Source of the DNA: Desulforamulus profundi
Lineage (GTDB): Bacteria > Bacillota_B > Desulfotomaculia > Desulfotomaculales > Desulfotomaculaceae
DNA length: 64,000 bases
Assembly: GCF_002607855.1 (NCBI RefSeq)
Contig: NZ_AWQQ01000091.1
Coordinates: 19,401-83,400, forward strand
Reading direction: 5' to 3'
Positions 36,165 through 44,454 of the stretch are shown one piece after another. Numbering within the stretch: position 1 is the stretch's first letter; every line of letters begins with the position of its first letter. The translations under genes were made by a program, and so were the position numbers. Under the pieces are notes generated by a model, which saw only the letters and a program-made list of their open reading frames with translations, made no database searches and had not been told where the DNA came from.

Positions 36165-37453
36165 TTATTTTACAGAAAGGGATTTTAATGCATCGTTGAA
36201 GCCGGGAAAGCTCACCGGAATACACTGGGCCCCTTCAATGACGGACTGCCCCCTGGCACCCAGACCCGCCACCGCCATGGCCATGGCAATGCGGTGGTCT
36301 CCGTAACTCTGGCAGGTTGCGCCGGTCAAGGGTTTTCCTCCCCGGATCACCAACCCATCGGGCAGTTCTTCAATGTCCACTCTGAATTTTTTAAGTTCCC
36401 TGGCCACCGCGGCAATTCGGTTGCTTTCTTTTACTTTTAGCTCAGCAGCGTCCCGGATGACGGTGGTTCCTTCGGCATAGGCTGCCGCCACCGCCAGGAC
36501 GGGGATTTCATCAATCAGCCTGGGAATCAGCGCTCCGGATATTTCTGTACCTTGTAGTTTTCCTCCGGAGATTTTTATGTCCGCCACCGGTTCCCCACCC
36601 TGCTGCCGCTCATTGACGATTTCCAGACCGGCCCCCATTTGTCTGAGGACCTCTAACAACCCGTCCCGGTAGGATTGATGCCGACCCCCTGCAAAGTGAC
36701 TTCCGAGTCCGGCAGGCAGGCGGCGGCCACAGCCAGAAAGGCAGCGGAAGAAATGTCCCCGGGCACCGTAATTTTTAAACCTTGCAGCTCCGGGAAACCC
36801 TTCAGGGTCACGGTATTTCCCGTTACCCGGACAGCCGCCCCAAATGCCTGCAGCATCCGCTCGGTGTGATCCCGGGAGGGGCTGGGTTCGGTGACGGAGG
36901 TTTCTCCTTCAGCATAGAGTCCGGCCAGGAGTATCGCAGATTTTACCTGGGCACTGGCCACCGGTGATTGAAAGTGGATGGGCTTTAATGCCCCACCCCG
37001 TACGGCCATGGGCAAAAGGTTATTTTGCTCCCGCCCCAGGAAAACAGCGCCCATCTCTGCAAGGGGCCCGGTAACCCTGGCCATGGGACGCCTGCGCAGG
37101 GATTCGTCACCGGTGATGATACTGCAGAAGGGCTGCCCGGCAAGGATGCCCATCATCAGGCGGGTGGTGGTGCCGGAATTCCCTGCATCCAGCACATCGG
37201 CCGGCTCCTGCAGCCCTCCTAAACCCACTCCATGCACCTTGAGTTTGCCCTCTACGGGGCCTTCAATCCGGACTCCCATAGCCTTGAAGCAGGCAACGGT
37301 GGCCAGACAGTCCTCACCCATCAGAAAATGATCCACTTCCGTGATTCCCCGGGCCAGCGCGCCCAGCATAACAGCCCGGTGGGAAATCGACTTGTCTCCC
37401 GGCACCGATAGGACGCCCCGGAGTTTTTTCACTGGGTTGATGGTAAGTTTCAT
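36165..37453 (-). CDS. aroA: 3-phosphoshikimate 1-carboxyvinyltransferase (EPSP synthase, frameshifted)
   Basis: Adds enolpyruvyl from PEP to shikimate 3-phosphate; 429 residues after repair. The first half has [34 protein letters not shown] and [16 protein letters not shown]; the second has [19 protein letters not shown] and [18 protein letters not shown]. The frame breaks near 36660 within GINPT(R)TGLLEVL, and one added base restores it. Sits 11 bases after tyrA in the operon aroF-tyrA-aroA. Confidence 0.95.
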
Positions 37454-37464
37454 TGTATTCCTCG

Positions 37465-38400
37465 CTATCGGAAATTGTTATTTATTAGTATGCCCTCAGC
37501 TTCTCCCAGTTTTTCATAGAGTTTTTGTAATGCAATGTGGTGTTTCCGGTTCTCGGGCAGCGCCTCCCTTACCTGTTTGGCCTGCTCCAGAGAACTTACC
37601 AATTCTTCCTGGTTAAAATCATGCATGGATTGCTCTATTTGTTCCAATTGCCTGCGGAATTTGCAGACTGCCTCCAATACCATTTCCCGGTTGGTCAGCA
37701 GTATATCCCGCCACATGGTCGGGTTGGCTGCGGCAATGCGGGTGGTATCCCGGAAACCGCCGCCGGCAAGCTTTAACAGCAACTCCTGGGCAGGTTCCCC
37801 GGCAACCGTGATTACCAGGGTGGCAGCCAGCAGGTGGGGCAGGTGGCTGATAAGAGCCACCGCTCTGTCGTGCTCCCGGCACCCCAGTTCCACCGGATGG
37901 GCTCCCAGGGCCTGGATAAATCTCTTTAACCTGACGCAGGCTGCGGCATTTGTTGATTGGGTGGTTGTCAAAATATAAGAAGCGCCTTCAAACAGATCCT
38001 CCCGGGCGCCTGCTACCCCGGTTACTTCCCGTCCGGCCATGGGATGCCCGCCCACAAAATGAACCCCCGCGGGCAGCATGGCCTCCGCCCGGTCCACCAG
38101 CTGGCCCTTAACACTTCCTACATCCGTAATGACAGTACCGGGGGTCAAATAAGGGACGGCCATTTCCAGCACTCCCAGGGTAACCCCAATGGGAGTTGCC
38201 AGAATCAACAGGTCTGCTCCCGGCACCGCCTCAGCCAGCGTCTCAGTGCGCTGGACAGCGCCTACTTGAACGGCCAGCCTCAGGTTTTCCCTGTTGGGGT
38301 CAACCCCCACAACCTCTGCTGCTAATTTTCTTTTGCTTAAAGCCAATCCCAGGGAACCACCGATTAACCCGACACCGGCAATGACAACCTTTTTGAACAA
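37465..38400 (-). CDS. tyrA: Prephenate dehydrogenase
   Basis: NAD(P)-dependent oxidative decarboxylation of prephenate to 4-hydroxyphenylpyruvate, for tyrosine. 311 residues: Rossmann domain with [19 protein letters not shown], then the all-helical dimerisation domain with [19 protein letters not shown] (catalytic His region) and [20 protein letters not shown]. The C-terminal ACT domain found in some Firmicutes is absent, so feedback may be lost or act elsewhere. ATG with AGGAGG upstream. Confidence 0.95.
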   Translation of the reverse strand: MFKKVVIAGVGLIGGSLGLALSKRKLAAEVVGVDPNRENLRLAVQVGAVQRTETLAEAVPGADLLILATPIGVTLGVLEMAVPYLTPGTVITDVGSVKGQLVDRAEAMLPAGVHFVGGHPMAGREVTGVAGAREDLFEGASYILTTTQSTNAAACVRLKRFIQALGAHPVELGCREHDRAVALISHLPHLLAATLVITVAGEPAQELLLKLAGGGFRDTTRIAAANPTMWRDILLTNREMVLEAVCKFRRQLEQIEQSMHDFNQEELVSSLEQAKQVREALPENRKHHIALQKLYEKLGEAEGILINNNFR

Positions 38401-38434
38401 AGAATAACCTCCTATGTCTTACGGGTCATGCTTT

Positions 38435-38528
38435 GGGGTCAGTTGCTAGCCTTTTAGGTATTCCTTATGGGTCTAGTTAAATCATATAACAGGACCTGAA
38501 TGCAGGATAAGTCTAACAACAAGATCCC
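38435..38528. repeat. Hairpin repeat, copy A
   Basis: Outer inverted ends GGGGTCAGTTGCTAG (38435-38449) and CTAACAACAAGATCCC (38513-38528) pair imperfectly. The interior shares ATGGGTCTAGTTAAAT with similar words in copy B at 49.7 kb. It occupies most of the 147-base gap between aroF and tyrA. Confidence 0.5.
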
Positions 38529-38547
38529 AAAGAAATACAGAATAAGT

Positions 38548-39561
38548 CTAAATTCTTCTCCCTATTGCCTCTGCTACGGCCTGAATTTCCTTCATTAAGG
38601 ACTGGAAGTTTTCAGGAGTCAGTGACTGGGGGCCGTCGCACAGGGCTTCGGAGGGATTGGGATGGACTTCGATCAGTAAGCCGTCCGCCCCCGCTGCCAC
38701 CGCAGCCACCGCCATGGGCGGCACAAACCGCCACTTGCCGATGGCATGGCTGGGGTCCACGATGATGGGCAGGTGGGATAAATGTTTCACCACCGGCACC
38801 GCCGACAAATCTAACGTGTTGCGGGTGAAACTTTCATAGGTGCGAATACCCCGCTCACATAAAATTACGTTATAATTTCCCCCGGCCATAATGTATTCCG
38901 CAGCCATCAACCATTCTTCAATGGTGGCCGACACGCCCCGTTTCAAGAGAACGGGTTTATCCACTTTGGCCACTTCCCGTAACAGGAAGAAGTTCTGCAT
39001 ATTCCTGGTGCCGATTTGCAGGATATCGGCGTATTCAGCCACCAGTGGCAGGGTGCCGGCATCCATTACTTCGGTAACAATCTTAAGCCCGGTCTTATCC
39101 CTGGCTTCGGCCAGATATTGCAACCCCTGTTCTTCCAAGCCCTGGAAGGAATAGGGAGAAGTGCGGGGCTTAAAGGCCCCTCCCCTGAGCAGCGTGGCTC
39201 CGGCGGCCTTTACCATCTCTGCGGACTCCAAAAGCTGTTCCCGGCTCTCCACCGCACAGGGACCGGCCATTACGTGAATCTGCCCGCCGCCAATTTCGAT
39301 GTCACCGACTTTAACCACCGTGTTCTGCTCCTTAAAGGACCTGCTGGCAAGCTTATAGGGCTGCAGAATCGGTACAGCGTTTTCCACCCCGGGCATGGCT
39401 TCCAAAGCCAAGTCGCCTATTCTGGTTTCATCCCCAATGGCGCCGATAATGGTACGCTCCACCCCCCGGGAAAGATGTGTTTTAAACCCGGCCCGTCTGA
39501 GTCTTTCCAATACCGCGTTAATTTTATCCTCACCGGCCCCCTGACTCATAACCACAATCAT
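38548..39561 (-). CDS. aroF: 3-deoxy-7-phosphoheptulonate synthase (DAHP synthase)
   Basis: First step of the shikimate pathway: PEP plus erythrose 4-phosphate. 337 residues of the short Thermotoga/Bacillus type: a ferredoxin-like regulatory domain (1-70, [20 protein letters not shown]) and a TIM barrel with [39 protein letters not shown] and [13 protein letters not shown]. The N-terminal domain usually gives inhibition by Phe or Tyr. First gene of the aroF-tyrA-aroA operon, with a putative leader peptide and attenuator 75-115 bases upstream. Confidence 0.96.
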   Translation of the reverse strand: MIVVMSQGAGEDKINAVLERLRRAGFKTHLSRGVERTIIGAIGDETRIGDLALEAMPGVENAVPILQPYKLASRSFKEQNTVVKVGDIEIGGGQIHVMAGPCAVESREQLLESAEMVKAAGATLLRGGAFKPRTSPYSFQGLEEQGLQYLAEARDKTGLKIVTEVMDAGTLPLVAEYADILQIGTRNMQNFFLLREVAKVDKPVLLKRGVSATIEEWLMAAEYIMAGGNYNVILCERGIRTYESFTRNTLDLSAVPVVKHLSHLPIIVDPSHAIGKWRFVPPMAVAAVAAGADGLLIEVHPNPSEALCDGPQSLTPENFQSLMKEIQAVAEAIGRRI

Positions 39562-39635
39562 AAAATTCCTCCTTCCGCCCTTTACTCAAAGGGCACTGCC
39601 ATTCTTAATATATCCATCAAATCAAATAATAAAAA

Positions 39636-39656
39636 GACACTCCTAAAGAGAGTGTC
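39636..39656 (-). promoter_or_regulatory. Putative transcription attenuator in the aroF leader
   Basis: Stem GACACTC/GAGTGTC followed on the minus strand by TTTTTATTATTTG. It lies between a 7-codon ORF and aroF. No gene ends here on that strand, so it reads as a leader terminator rather than an operon end. Confidence 0.65.
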
Positions 39657-39678
39657 AGTCAAAACCTAAAAAAGACAT
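39655..39678 (-). CDS. Putative aroF leader peptide MSFLGFD
   Basis: ATG with AAGGAGGGG eight bases upstream, seven codons and TGA. Two of the seven residues are Phe (TTT, TTT). The stop touches the attenuator stem at 39656. This is the layout of amino-acid attenuation leaders, although only two control codons are present and they are not adjacent. The RBS is as strong as those of real genes nearby. Confidence 0.45.
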   Translation of the reverse strand: MSFLGFD

Positions 39679-39860
39679 AATAACCCCTCCTTACCGTCCT
39701 ACCATCCTTCGTTTTGAAAAACAAAACCATTCTACAAAGTTTATCTTATCACTTCCCCCGGCAGCTGGCAATTCCCTTTGGAAAAATAATATCTTTTTTG
39801 TAATTTTATCTCCCGGTAGTGTTACAATAGATGGAAAACCAAGTGAAAGGAGTCGTACAG

Positions 39861-41047
39861 ATGGTATTGTCGGATAAGGTGTCTTCTTTTCTAAGCCGGG
39901 CTTCCTGGATTCGTAAAATGTTTGAAGAAGGGGACCGCCTGAGAAAAATTCACGGGGCCGATAAAGTATATGATTTTACCCTGGGGAACCCTTCGGTGGA
40001 ACCACCGCAAAAATTTCGTGAGGAACTGAAAAGGCTGGCCCTTCACCCGGAGCCGGGTATGCACCGTTACATGAGCAACGCCGGCTATCCCGAAACCCGT
40101 TCGGCGGTGGCTGAAGTATTGGCCGAGCAGTCCCAGCTGCCCTTTGAAGCCAAACACGTGGTCATGACCGTGGGGGCCGGCGGTGGTCTTAACGTCGTCC
40201 TGAAGGCTGTTTTAAACCCCGGTGATGAAGTGATCGCCCTGTCTCCCTATTTCGTGGAATACGGTTTTTATGTGGATAACCAGGGCGGCGTATTAAAAGT
40301 CGTGCCCACCAACGATGTTTTCCTGCCGGATTTGGACGCCATCAGCGGCGCCATAAATGCCAAAACCCGTGTCATTATTATTAACTCACCCAATAACCCT
40401 ACCGGGATGGTCTACCCGGCTGAAGTGCTGGCCGGCCTTGGAAAACTGGTGGAGGAAAAATCCCGGGAAATGGGCCGGCCCATTTTGTGGTGTCCGATGA
40501 GCCCTACTCCAAGATTGTTTATGACGGGGTGCAGGTCCCCTCGGTCTTCAAATACATAATCAATGCAGTGATGGTAACCTCCCACAGTAAAGACCTGGCA
40601 TTACCCGGCGAGCGAATCGGTTACATCGCCGTCAGCCCGCGGATCGACGGTATGGATACCCTCGTTGAAGGCCTGGTCTTCTGCAACCGTACCCTGGGCT
40701 TTGTTAATGCCCCGGCCATGATGCAGCGGCTGGTGACCGGACTGCAGCGGGAATCCGTTGACATCAAGGAGTACGAAGAAAAGCGTGACCTGCTTTACAA
40801 CCACCTGACCTCCCTTGGTTTTGAAGTGGTAAAGCCCCAGGGAGCCTTTTACCTGTTCCCCAGGTCACCCTTACCGGATGACATTGAGTTTACCCGCAAG
40901 GCTTTAAGCCACAATCTGCTGGTGGTTCCCGGCGGCGGCTTTGGCAGTCCGGGCTACTTTCGGCTGGCTTATTGCATTGATCTGGACATTATCAAAAAAT
41001 CTCTGCCGGCCTGGACTGCCCTGGCCCAGGAACTTGGCATGAAATAA
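39861..41047 (+). CDS. Class I/II pyridoxal-phosphate aminotransferase (frameshifted)
   Basis: Reconstructed to 395 residues; aspartate-aminotransferase-like fold type I. It has DFTLGNPSVEPP, MTVGAGGGLNVVLKAVL, the Asn/Asp region NSPNNPTGMVYPAEVL, VSDEPYSKIVYDG and the PLP lysine in SHSKDLALPGERIGY. The break near 40485 loses one T between RPI and VVSDEPY. Divergent from aroF, so an aromatic or branched substrate (for instance phenylpyruvate or prephenate) is plausible but not shown. I start at 39861, which has AAAGGAG upstream. Confidence 0.88.
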
Positions 41048-41050
41048 AAA

Positions 41051-41094
41051 ACAACCCCGGACGGCTGAAAAAGCCCGGTCCGGGGTTGTTTTTA
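41051..41094 (+). terminator. Terminator after the aminotransferase
   Basis: 12-bp stem ACAACCCCGGAC/GTCCGGGGTTGT followed by TTTTTA. Confidence 0.9.
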
Positions 41095-41212
41095 CACGTT
41101 TTCTCTTACCTGCAGCAATGCCGGTATGCCTTGCATCAATTGTTCCAGTTGGTGGGGTCGCAGGGACTGGGCGCCGGATGAACTTCCACCATCAGCCCGT
41201 CGGCCCCCGCTT
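41092..41212 (-). pseudogene. Remnant of a second DAHP synthase gene (3' end)
   Basis: The minus strand encodes AGADGLMVEVHP, then GAQSLRPHQLEQLMQ, aligning to the AroF end [27 protein letters not shown]. About 24-26 bases between VEVHP and GAQSL are missing, which also shifts the frame. DNA identity to the aroF 3' end is visible (GTCGGCCCCCGC versus GTCCGCCCCCGC; CAGGGACTGGG versus CAGTGACTGGG). Nothing recognisable as the rest of the gene remains upstream. It lies next to the aminotransferase terminator. This is true decay, not an indel error. Confidence 0.75.
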
Positions 41213-41442
41213 GTTCCTCTGCTGACCAAATTATATGAAGGCAAGGTTGAACCCTCCATGTATAAACTTATAGTATATTTTTTCGCTGTCAATGGATATT
41301 TTCCTTCCCAATATGAAAAGATCAATTCCTGGTATTTTAGCAAAGAATTTTGTTTTTGGATTGTAACATTTCAGACCCCATTTTCTTATTATGTTAGCAA
41401 GGGTATCAACCCAAAAATTTTATCAATAAGGGAGGCGTTACG

Positions 41443-41547
41443 ATGAGCGGTTATGGTTATGGAAATTTCTCCTTTATCGTATTCTTGATCCTTATCCTGT
41501 TAATCTTCGGTAATGGTTTCTACGGCGGGTACAGTGTAGAAAAATAA
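41443..41547 (+). CDS. YjcZ-like sporulation miniprotein, copy 1
   Basis: 34 residues, ATG with AAGGGAGG upstream. The pattern is MSGYGYG, a hydrophobic helix FSFIVFLILILLIFG, and a Gly/Tyr end NGFYGGYSVEK. This is the layout of YjcZ-type proteins in spore formers: Gly/Tyr head, one membrane helix, FYG tail. First of four tandem copies within 670 bases. Function is unknown; spore-associated expression of relatives is the basis of the name. Confidence 0.78.
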   Translation: MSGYGYGNFSFIVFLILILLIFGNGFYGGYSVEK

Positions 41548-41654
41548 CTTTTTAATTAAAAAGCAAAAAAGCAGTACCAAGTAACATTGTGAAGGCCCCT
41601 ACCATAATATGGAGTGTGGATACTCACAAAAAATAAATTAAAGGAGGATGCACA

Positions 41655-41774
41655 ATGCCTGACGGATACGGTTACGGTGGATTATTCGGTAGCAACTTCG
41701 CTTTCATCATTTTCTTAATCCTGATCCTGTTGTTCTTCGGTCAAGGATTCTACGGCTACAGCGCTGAGAAGTAA
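41655..41774 (+). CDS. YjcZ-like sporulation miniprotein, copy 2
   Basis: 39 residues; AAAGGAGG upstream. It begins MPDGYGYGGLFGSN, then the helix FAFIIFLILILLFFG, then QGFYGYSAEK. The helix and tail are identical to copy 4 at protein level, with synonymous differences in DNA, so selection keeps the sequence. Confidence 0.82.
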   Translation: MPDGYGYGGLFGSNFAFIIFLILILLFFGQGFYGYSAEK

Positions 41775-41837
41775 TATTTTGGGGGGCTGTTTTCTCAGCC
41801 CCTCCCTTGTACCAAAAAATAATAGGAGGTAGTTTCC

Positions 41838-41945
41838 ATGGGTTACGGTTTTGGTGGCTTTGGCAAAGACAATTCTTTTATTCTTTTTCTGATTCTGATT
41901 CTCCTGGTCTTTGGATCAGGCCCTTACTACGGATACGATAAGTAG
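41838..41945 (+). CDS. YjcZ-like sporulation miniprotein, copy 3
   Basis: 35 residues; ATAGGAGG upstream. It begins MGYGFGGFGKDN, then the helix SFILFLILILLVFG, then SGPYYGYDK. The most divergent copy: the QGFYGYSAEK tail is replaced by a GPYYGYDK end and a charged KD precedes the helix. Confidence 0.8.
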   Translation: MGYGFGGFGKDNSFILFLILILLVFGSGPYYGYDK

Positions 41946-41997
41946 CGTTTAGGGCTTCCCCAGCCCTTAAATCAATAAACAATAAGGAGGTTATATT

Positions 41998-42111
41998 ATG
42001 GGTTACGGTTATGGTGGCGCTTATGGCAGCAATTTTGCTTTTATCATCTTCTTAATTCTCATTCTGCTGTTCTTCGGCCAAGGCTTCTACGGCTACAGCG
42101 CAGAAAAATAG
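41998..42111 (+). CDS. YjcZ-like sporulation miniprotein, copy 4
   Basis: 37 residues; AAGGAGG upstream. It begins MGYGYGGAYGSN, then the helix FAFIIFLILILLFFG, then QGFYGYSAEK. Last of the array, followed by a strong terminator that it shares with the convergent aroH. Confidence 0.82.
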   Translation: MGYGYGGAYGSNFAFIIFLILILLFFGQGFYGYSAEK

Positions 42112-42128
42112 CATTGGGAAGTATTGAA

Positions 42129-42164
42129 ACAGGCCGGGGTTTAGGAACCCCGGCCTGTAGCTTT
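42129..42164. terminator. Terminator between the miniprotein array and aroH
   Basis: 13-bp stem ACAGGCCGGGGTT/AACCCCGGCCTGT followed by AGCTTTTATTC on the plus strand. On the minus strand it follows the aroH stop. Confidence 0.9.
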
Positions 42165-42531
42165 TATTCTGTAAGATCCGGTCTGAGATTGGCCGCTTCC
42201 CGCAGGTACACGTGCTTTATTTCTCTTTGGGATTTAGTGGTGTTGACATGCACCAAAACCCTGACACACCTGGCGATTGCTCCGGCCACATCCAATTCCT
42301 GGGCACATAACAGGGTACATAATCCCAGCCCAGGGCCCGGGCCGCCTTGGCAGGAAATTCTGCATTCAGATCAGGTGTTACCGTGAAGAAAGCGCTGCAG
42401 ATATCTTCTGTGGATAATTGGTTGCTTTCAATAATGGTTTTTACTAACTCCTGGGTTGCTTCAACGATTTCCTGCCGGTCATTCCGTTCTACCGTAATGG
42501 CTCCTCTGATTCCCCTTACAAAACAAACCAT
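42164..42531 (-). CDS. aroH: Chorismate mutase AroH type (frameshifted)
   Basis: Converts chorismate to prephenate; 122 residues after repair, the usual AroH-fold trimer subunit. N-terminus VRGIRGAITVERNDRQEIVE, then STEDICSAFFTVTPDLNAEF and AARALGWDYVPL. The frame is lost near 42313 (a GGG run on the plus strand); the next frame gives LLCAQELDVAGAIARCVRVL and VHVNTTKSQREIKHVYL, with the conserved Arg and the C-terminal active-site tail. Supplies prephenate to TyrA encoded 4 kb away. ATG with AGGGAGG upstream; 19 bases after hutP. Confidence 0.93.
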
Positions 42532-42550
42532 CCTGCTAACCTCCCTGCTT

Positions 42551-42973
42551 CTACGGGCTTGATACTGCCCGGTGTCCCAGCCCTATAGCCACTTCGTCAA
42601 GATGCAAAAGACCTACGCCAAAAAACACGGCCACACTGATATGGTCCGCCTGGCGCGCAATGCCGATTTTACCCCCTACGTTTAAGCCCACCGCCTTTTG
42701 CATGATCATGGAAAGGGCTTCCCGGGTGGCGCCGGCCACGGCGCCTTCGTCCGCATGGACTTCTTTGATAACCCCTTCTCTTTTGGCAGCCACCACCGCC
42801 CGTTCGATAATACGGTTTACGGAAGAAATAAAATCGCCACCGTAATCCACTGCGGCTGTACGGATGCCCTCATCCAGAAATTTGGTTTTGTATTCTTTCT
42901 CCTGCTCCCTGGTTTCCGTCATGGCCATTTCAATGGCAACCCTGGCCACTTTTCTGCTTCCGTGGAGAACCAA
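42551..42973 (-). CDS. hutP: HutP family RNA-binding regulator
   Basis: 140 residues. It resembles Bacillus HutP, the L-histidine- and Mg-dependent RNA-binding antiterminator of the hut operon: GSRKVARVAIEMAMTE start, HADEGAVAGATREALSMIMQ and QADHISVAVFFGVGLLHLDE followed by GLGHRAV, where the His residues fit metal and ligand positions. No histidine-utilisation genes are in the window. Members in Peptococcaceae stand alone and their targets are unknown. TTG start with GGGGGTG upstream; probably co-transcribed with aroH. Confidence 0.85.
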   Translation of the reverse strand: MVLHGSRKVARVAIEMAMTETREQEKEYKTKFLDEGIRTAAVDYGGDFISSVNRIIERAVVAAKREGVIKEVHADEGAVAGATREALSMIMQKAVGLNVGGKIGIARQADHISVAVFFGVGLLHLDEVAIGLGHRAVSSP

Positions 42974-43079
42974 ACAAACACCCCCAAAAAAATAACACCC
43001 CGGCAGGAGCGCTATTTGCTTTATTCCCCTTTGGGTTGCCTAGATTATATTACAGCTTGTTAGTAAATGCAATGTCGTC

Positions 43080-43547
43080 TTAGGACTTCTTGTCCAGTTT
43101 GACTTTCCCCAGGGTAAATACTGTCTTCCTGCCGGAAAATTCCGTTCCCCTGGCAGGTGCAATAATCTGCCTGGTGCTGTCCAGCACCTTGATGGTGACG
43201 GAATGGTCATAATAGGTGGTATCCACCTCCAACACATCTCCATTGGATACAGGGACGGTAACATACGGGTGGGTAAAATCCCCCTTCACCTGACCGTTTA
43301 CCAGAACTTTTGCCTTGGGAAGGGTGGAGAAGTTTGTTAGTTGGAGGATGATAGAATTCTCAGACCCCTCCAAAGGTTTCATAACCTTCTGGGCATCGGA
43401 CCCCACCCGGTCGATCACCTGCCACGAGGGTGACTGCGCTAAAAAGGAATGGTAAAACAACAAAAAAGCAGCGCCTAGCGCGATCAGCGAAAGTAAGTAC
43501 CTTTCTGCCCTTTTAATGCTGAATGAACGGTTTTTTCTGCTTTTCAT
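43080..43547 (-). CDS. Hypothetical membrane-anchored protein, 155 aa
   Basis: Basic N-terminus (MKSRKNRSFSIKRAERY) and one hydrophobic helix (about 17-36), then an outside domain of about 115 residues rich in beta-strand patterns (ILQLTNFSTLPKAKVLVNG, TVPVSNGDVLEVDTTYYDH). Topology is type II. The domain may be immunoglobulin-like, as with wall or pilus accessory proteins, but no family is recognised. ATG at 43547 with TAGGAGGCGG upstream. Confidence 0.7.
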   Translation of the reverse strand: MKSRKNRSFSIKRAERYLLSLIALGAAFLLFYHSFLAQSPSWQVIDRVGSDAQKVMKPLEGSENSIILQLTNFSTLPKAKVLVNGQVKGDFTHPYVTVPVSNGDVLEVDTTYYDHSVTIKVLDSTRQIIAPARGTEFSGRKTVFTLGKVKLDKKS

Positions 43548-43603
43548 ACCACCGCCTCCTACCACTGATTGTATATGCGGTTGTATGTTAAATTATGCCA
43601 ACC

Positions 43604-44062
43604 CTAACGGCTGTTATATTTTCTTTCCAGCAGGGAACGGTACACCCGCATTTCCTCGGCCACCCTGAAAAGTAGCCTTTCCACATCATACCTGGTGAGT
43701 GTCAGGTTGGGTGGGTCGATAATTTCAATTTTGCGAAAGTCATCCCTGGCGATAAATTTTACCACATCCTCCAGTGTTTCGGCGCGCAGCTGCAGGACCA
43801 CCGGGGCATAGGCCACCTCGGCGCTGGACACCTCATCCTGCACTGTGTATACTTCCGCGCTCATGTCGATATCCTCAACCTGGATGCCCTGAATGGGAAC
43901 ATTGCGAAATACAGCCACCTGCTGTTCTCTCAGATCTTCGGCAGCCTTGTCGCTGGGTTTCCCCCCAAATAAAAAGCGCCCTGGTTTGCCAACACCCCTG
44001 AAATCCATCCGGACCTTCACCCTGAGGGGCCGGTGCATAAGATCGTCATTTTGTACGTTCAA
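43604..44062 (-). CDS. Hypothetical protein, 152 aa
   Basis: Soluble, mixed alpha/beta. Features: LRVKVRMDFRGVGKPGRFLF at the start, a central acidic part (VEDIDMSAEVYTVQDEVSSA) and a C-terminal helix with VERLLFRVAEEMRVYRSLLE. TTG start with GAGGAGGG upstream. I do not recognise a family. Codon use and the RBS match neighbouring genes. Confidence 0.65.
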   Translation of the reverse strand: MNVQNDDLMHRPLRVKVRMDFRGVGKPGRFLFGGKPSDKAAEDLREQQVAVFRNVPIQGIQVEDIDMSAEVYTVQDEVSSAEVAYAPVVLQLRAETLEDVVKFIARDDFRKIEIIDPPNLTLTRYDVERLLFRVAEEMRVYRSLLERKYNSR

Positions 44063-44131
44063 AGGAAAACCCTCCTCGCCAAACCTTCCTTTAAAACATT
44101 CGATTTCGACGAGGGAAAATCCTGCTAAGGA

Positions 44132-44340
44132 TTACCAACGGATATCCCGAGAACCGCAGACAGGGCAGGTATCAAAATATTTTTCGGGCCTTTCAAAGGC
44201 TCCTGGGCGTCATCCAGGCTGGCGCCCCGGCATTCCATGGTGGTCAGGCAGCCTTCCCCGTTAAAATTGCCCAGCAAACCATAGGGCGGGGCGTTGGCAG
44301 TGTCCGCACCGACAGTACTAAGGTTCGCTCCGCTCACCAA
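44132..44340 (-). pseudogene. Small zinc-ribbon protein gene, disrupted
   Basis: Three reading frames on the minus strand join into one plausible short zinc-ribbon protein: YCRCGHCQRP (44289-44318), then PYGLLGNFNGEGCLTTMECR and GASLDDAQE, then AFERPEKYFDTCPVCGSRDI ending RW and TAA at 44132. CxxC pairs lie at both ends. Two single-base frame changes (near 44285 and 44200) separate the pieces, and a stop codon lies directly before the first piece. Either a sequence-error case that also lost its start, or a gene whose 5' end was replaced by the repeat-like DNA at 44319-44415. Confidence 0.55.
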
Positions 44341-44415
44341 GAGCTGTTACCGGTGCTCCGCAAAGTCGCTCGTTAAGGATAACGGAACTCCCTTGCTAAT
44401 TCGGAACATTACCTA
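44319..44415. repeat. Repeat-like palindromic stretch, possible mobile fragment
   Basis: Holds several imperfect inverted words (GTTCGCTCCGCTC, GGTGCTCCGC, GTCGCTCG, GTTACCGG with CCGTTATCC in inverse). It begins exactly where the zinc-ribbon homology stops. Base pattern differs from the surrounding genes. No transposase is nearby. Confidence 0.35.
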
Positions 44416-44454
44416 TATGTCATATTTTTGGGCTGCTGCATATTCCGATTGTTT

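Noticed and set aside
41125..41343. An 83-codon minus-strand frame as a distinct gene
   Set aside because: Its 3' part is the aroF remnant in a shifted frame and its 5' part has no RBS or recognisable homology.
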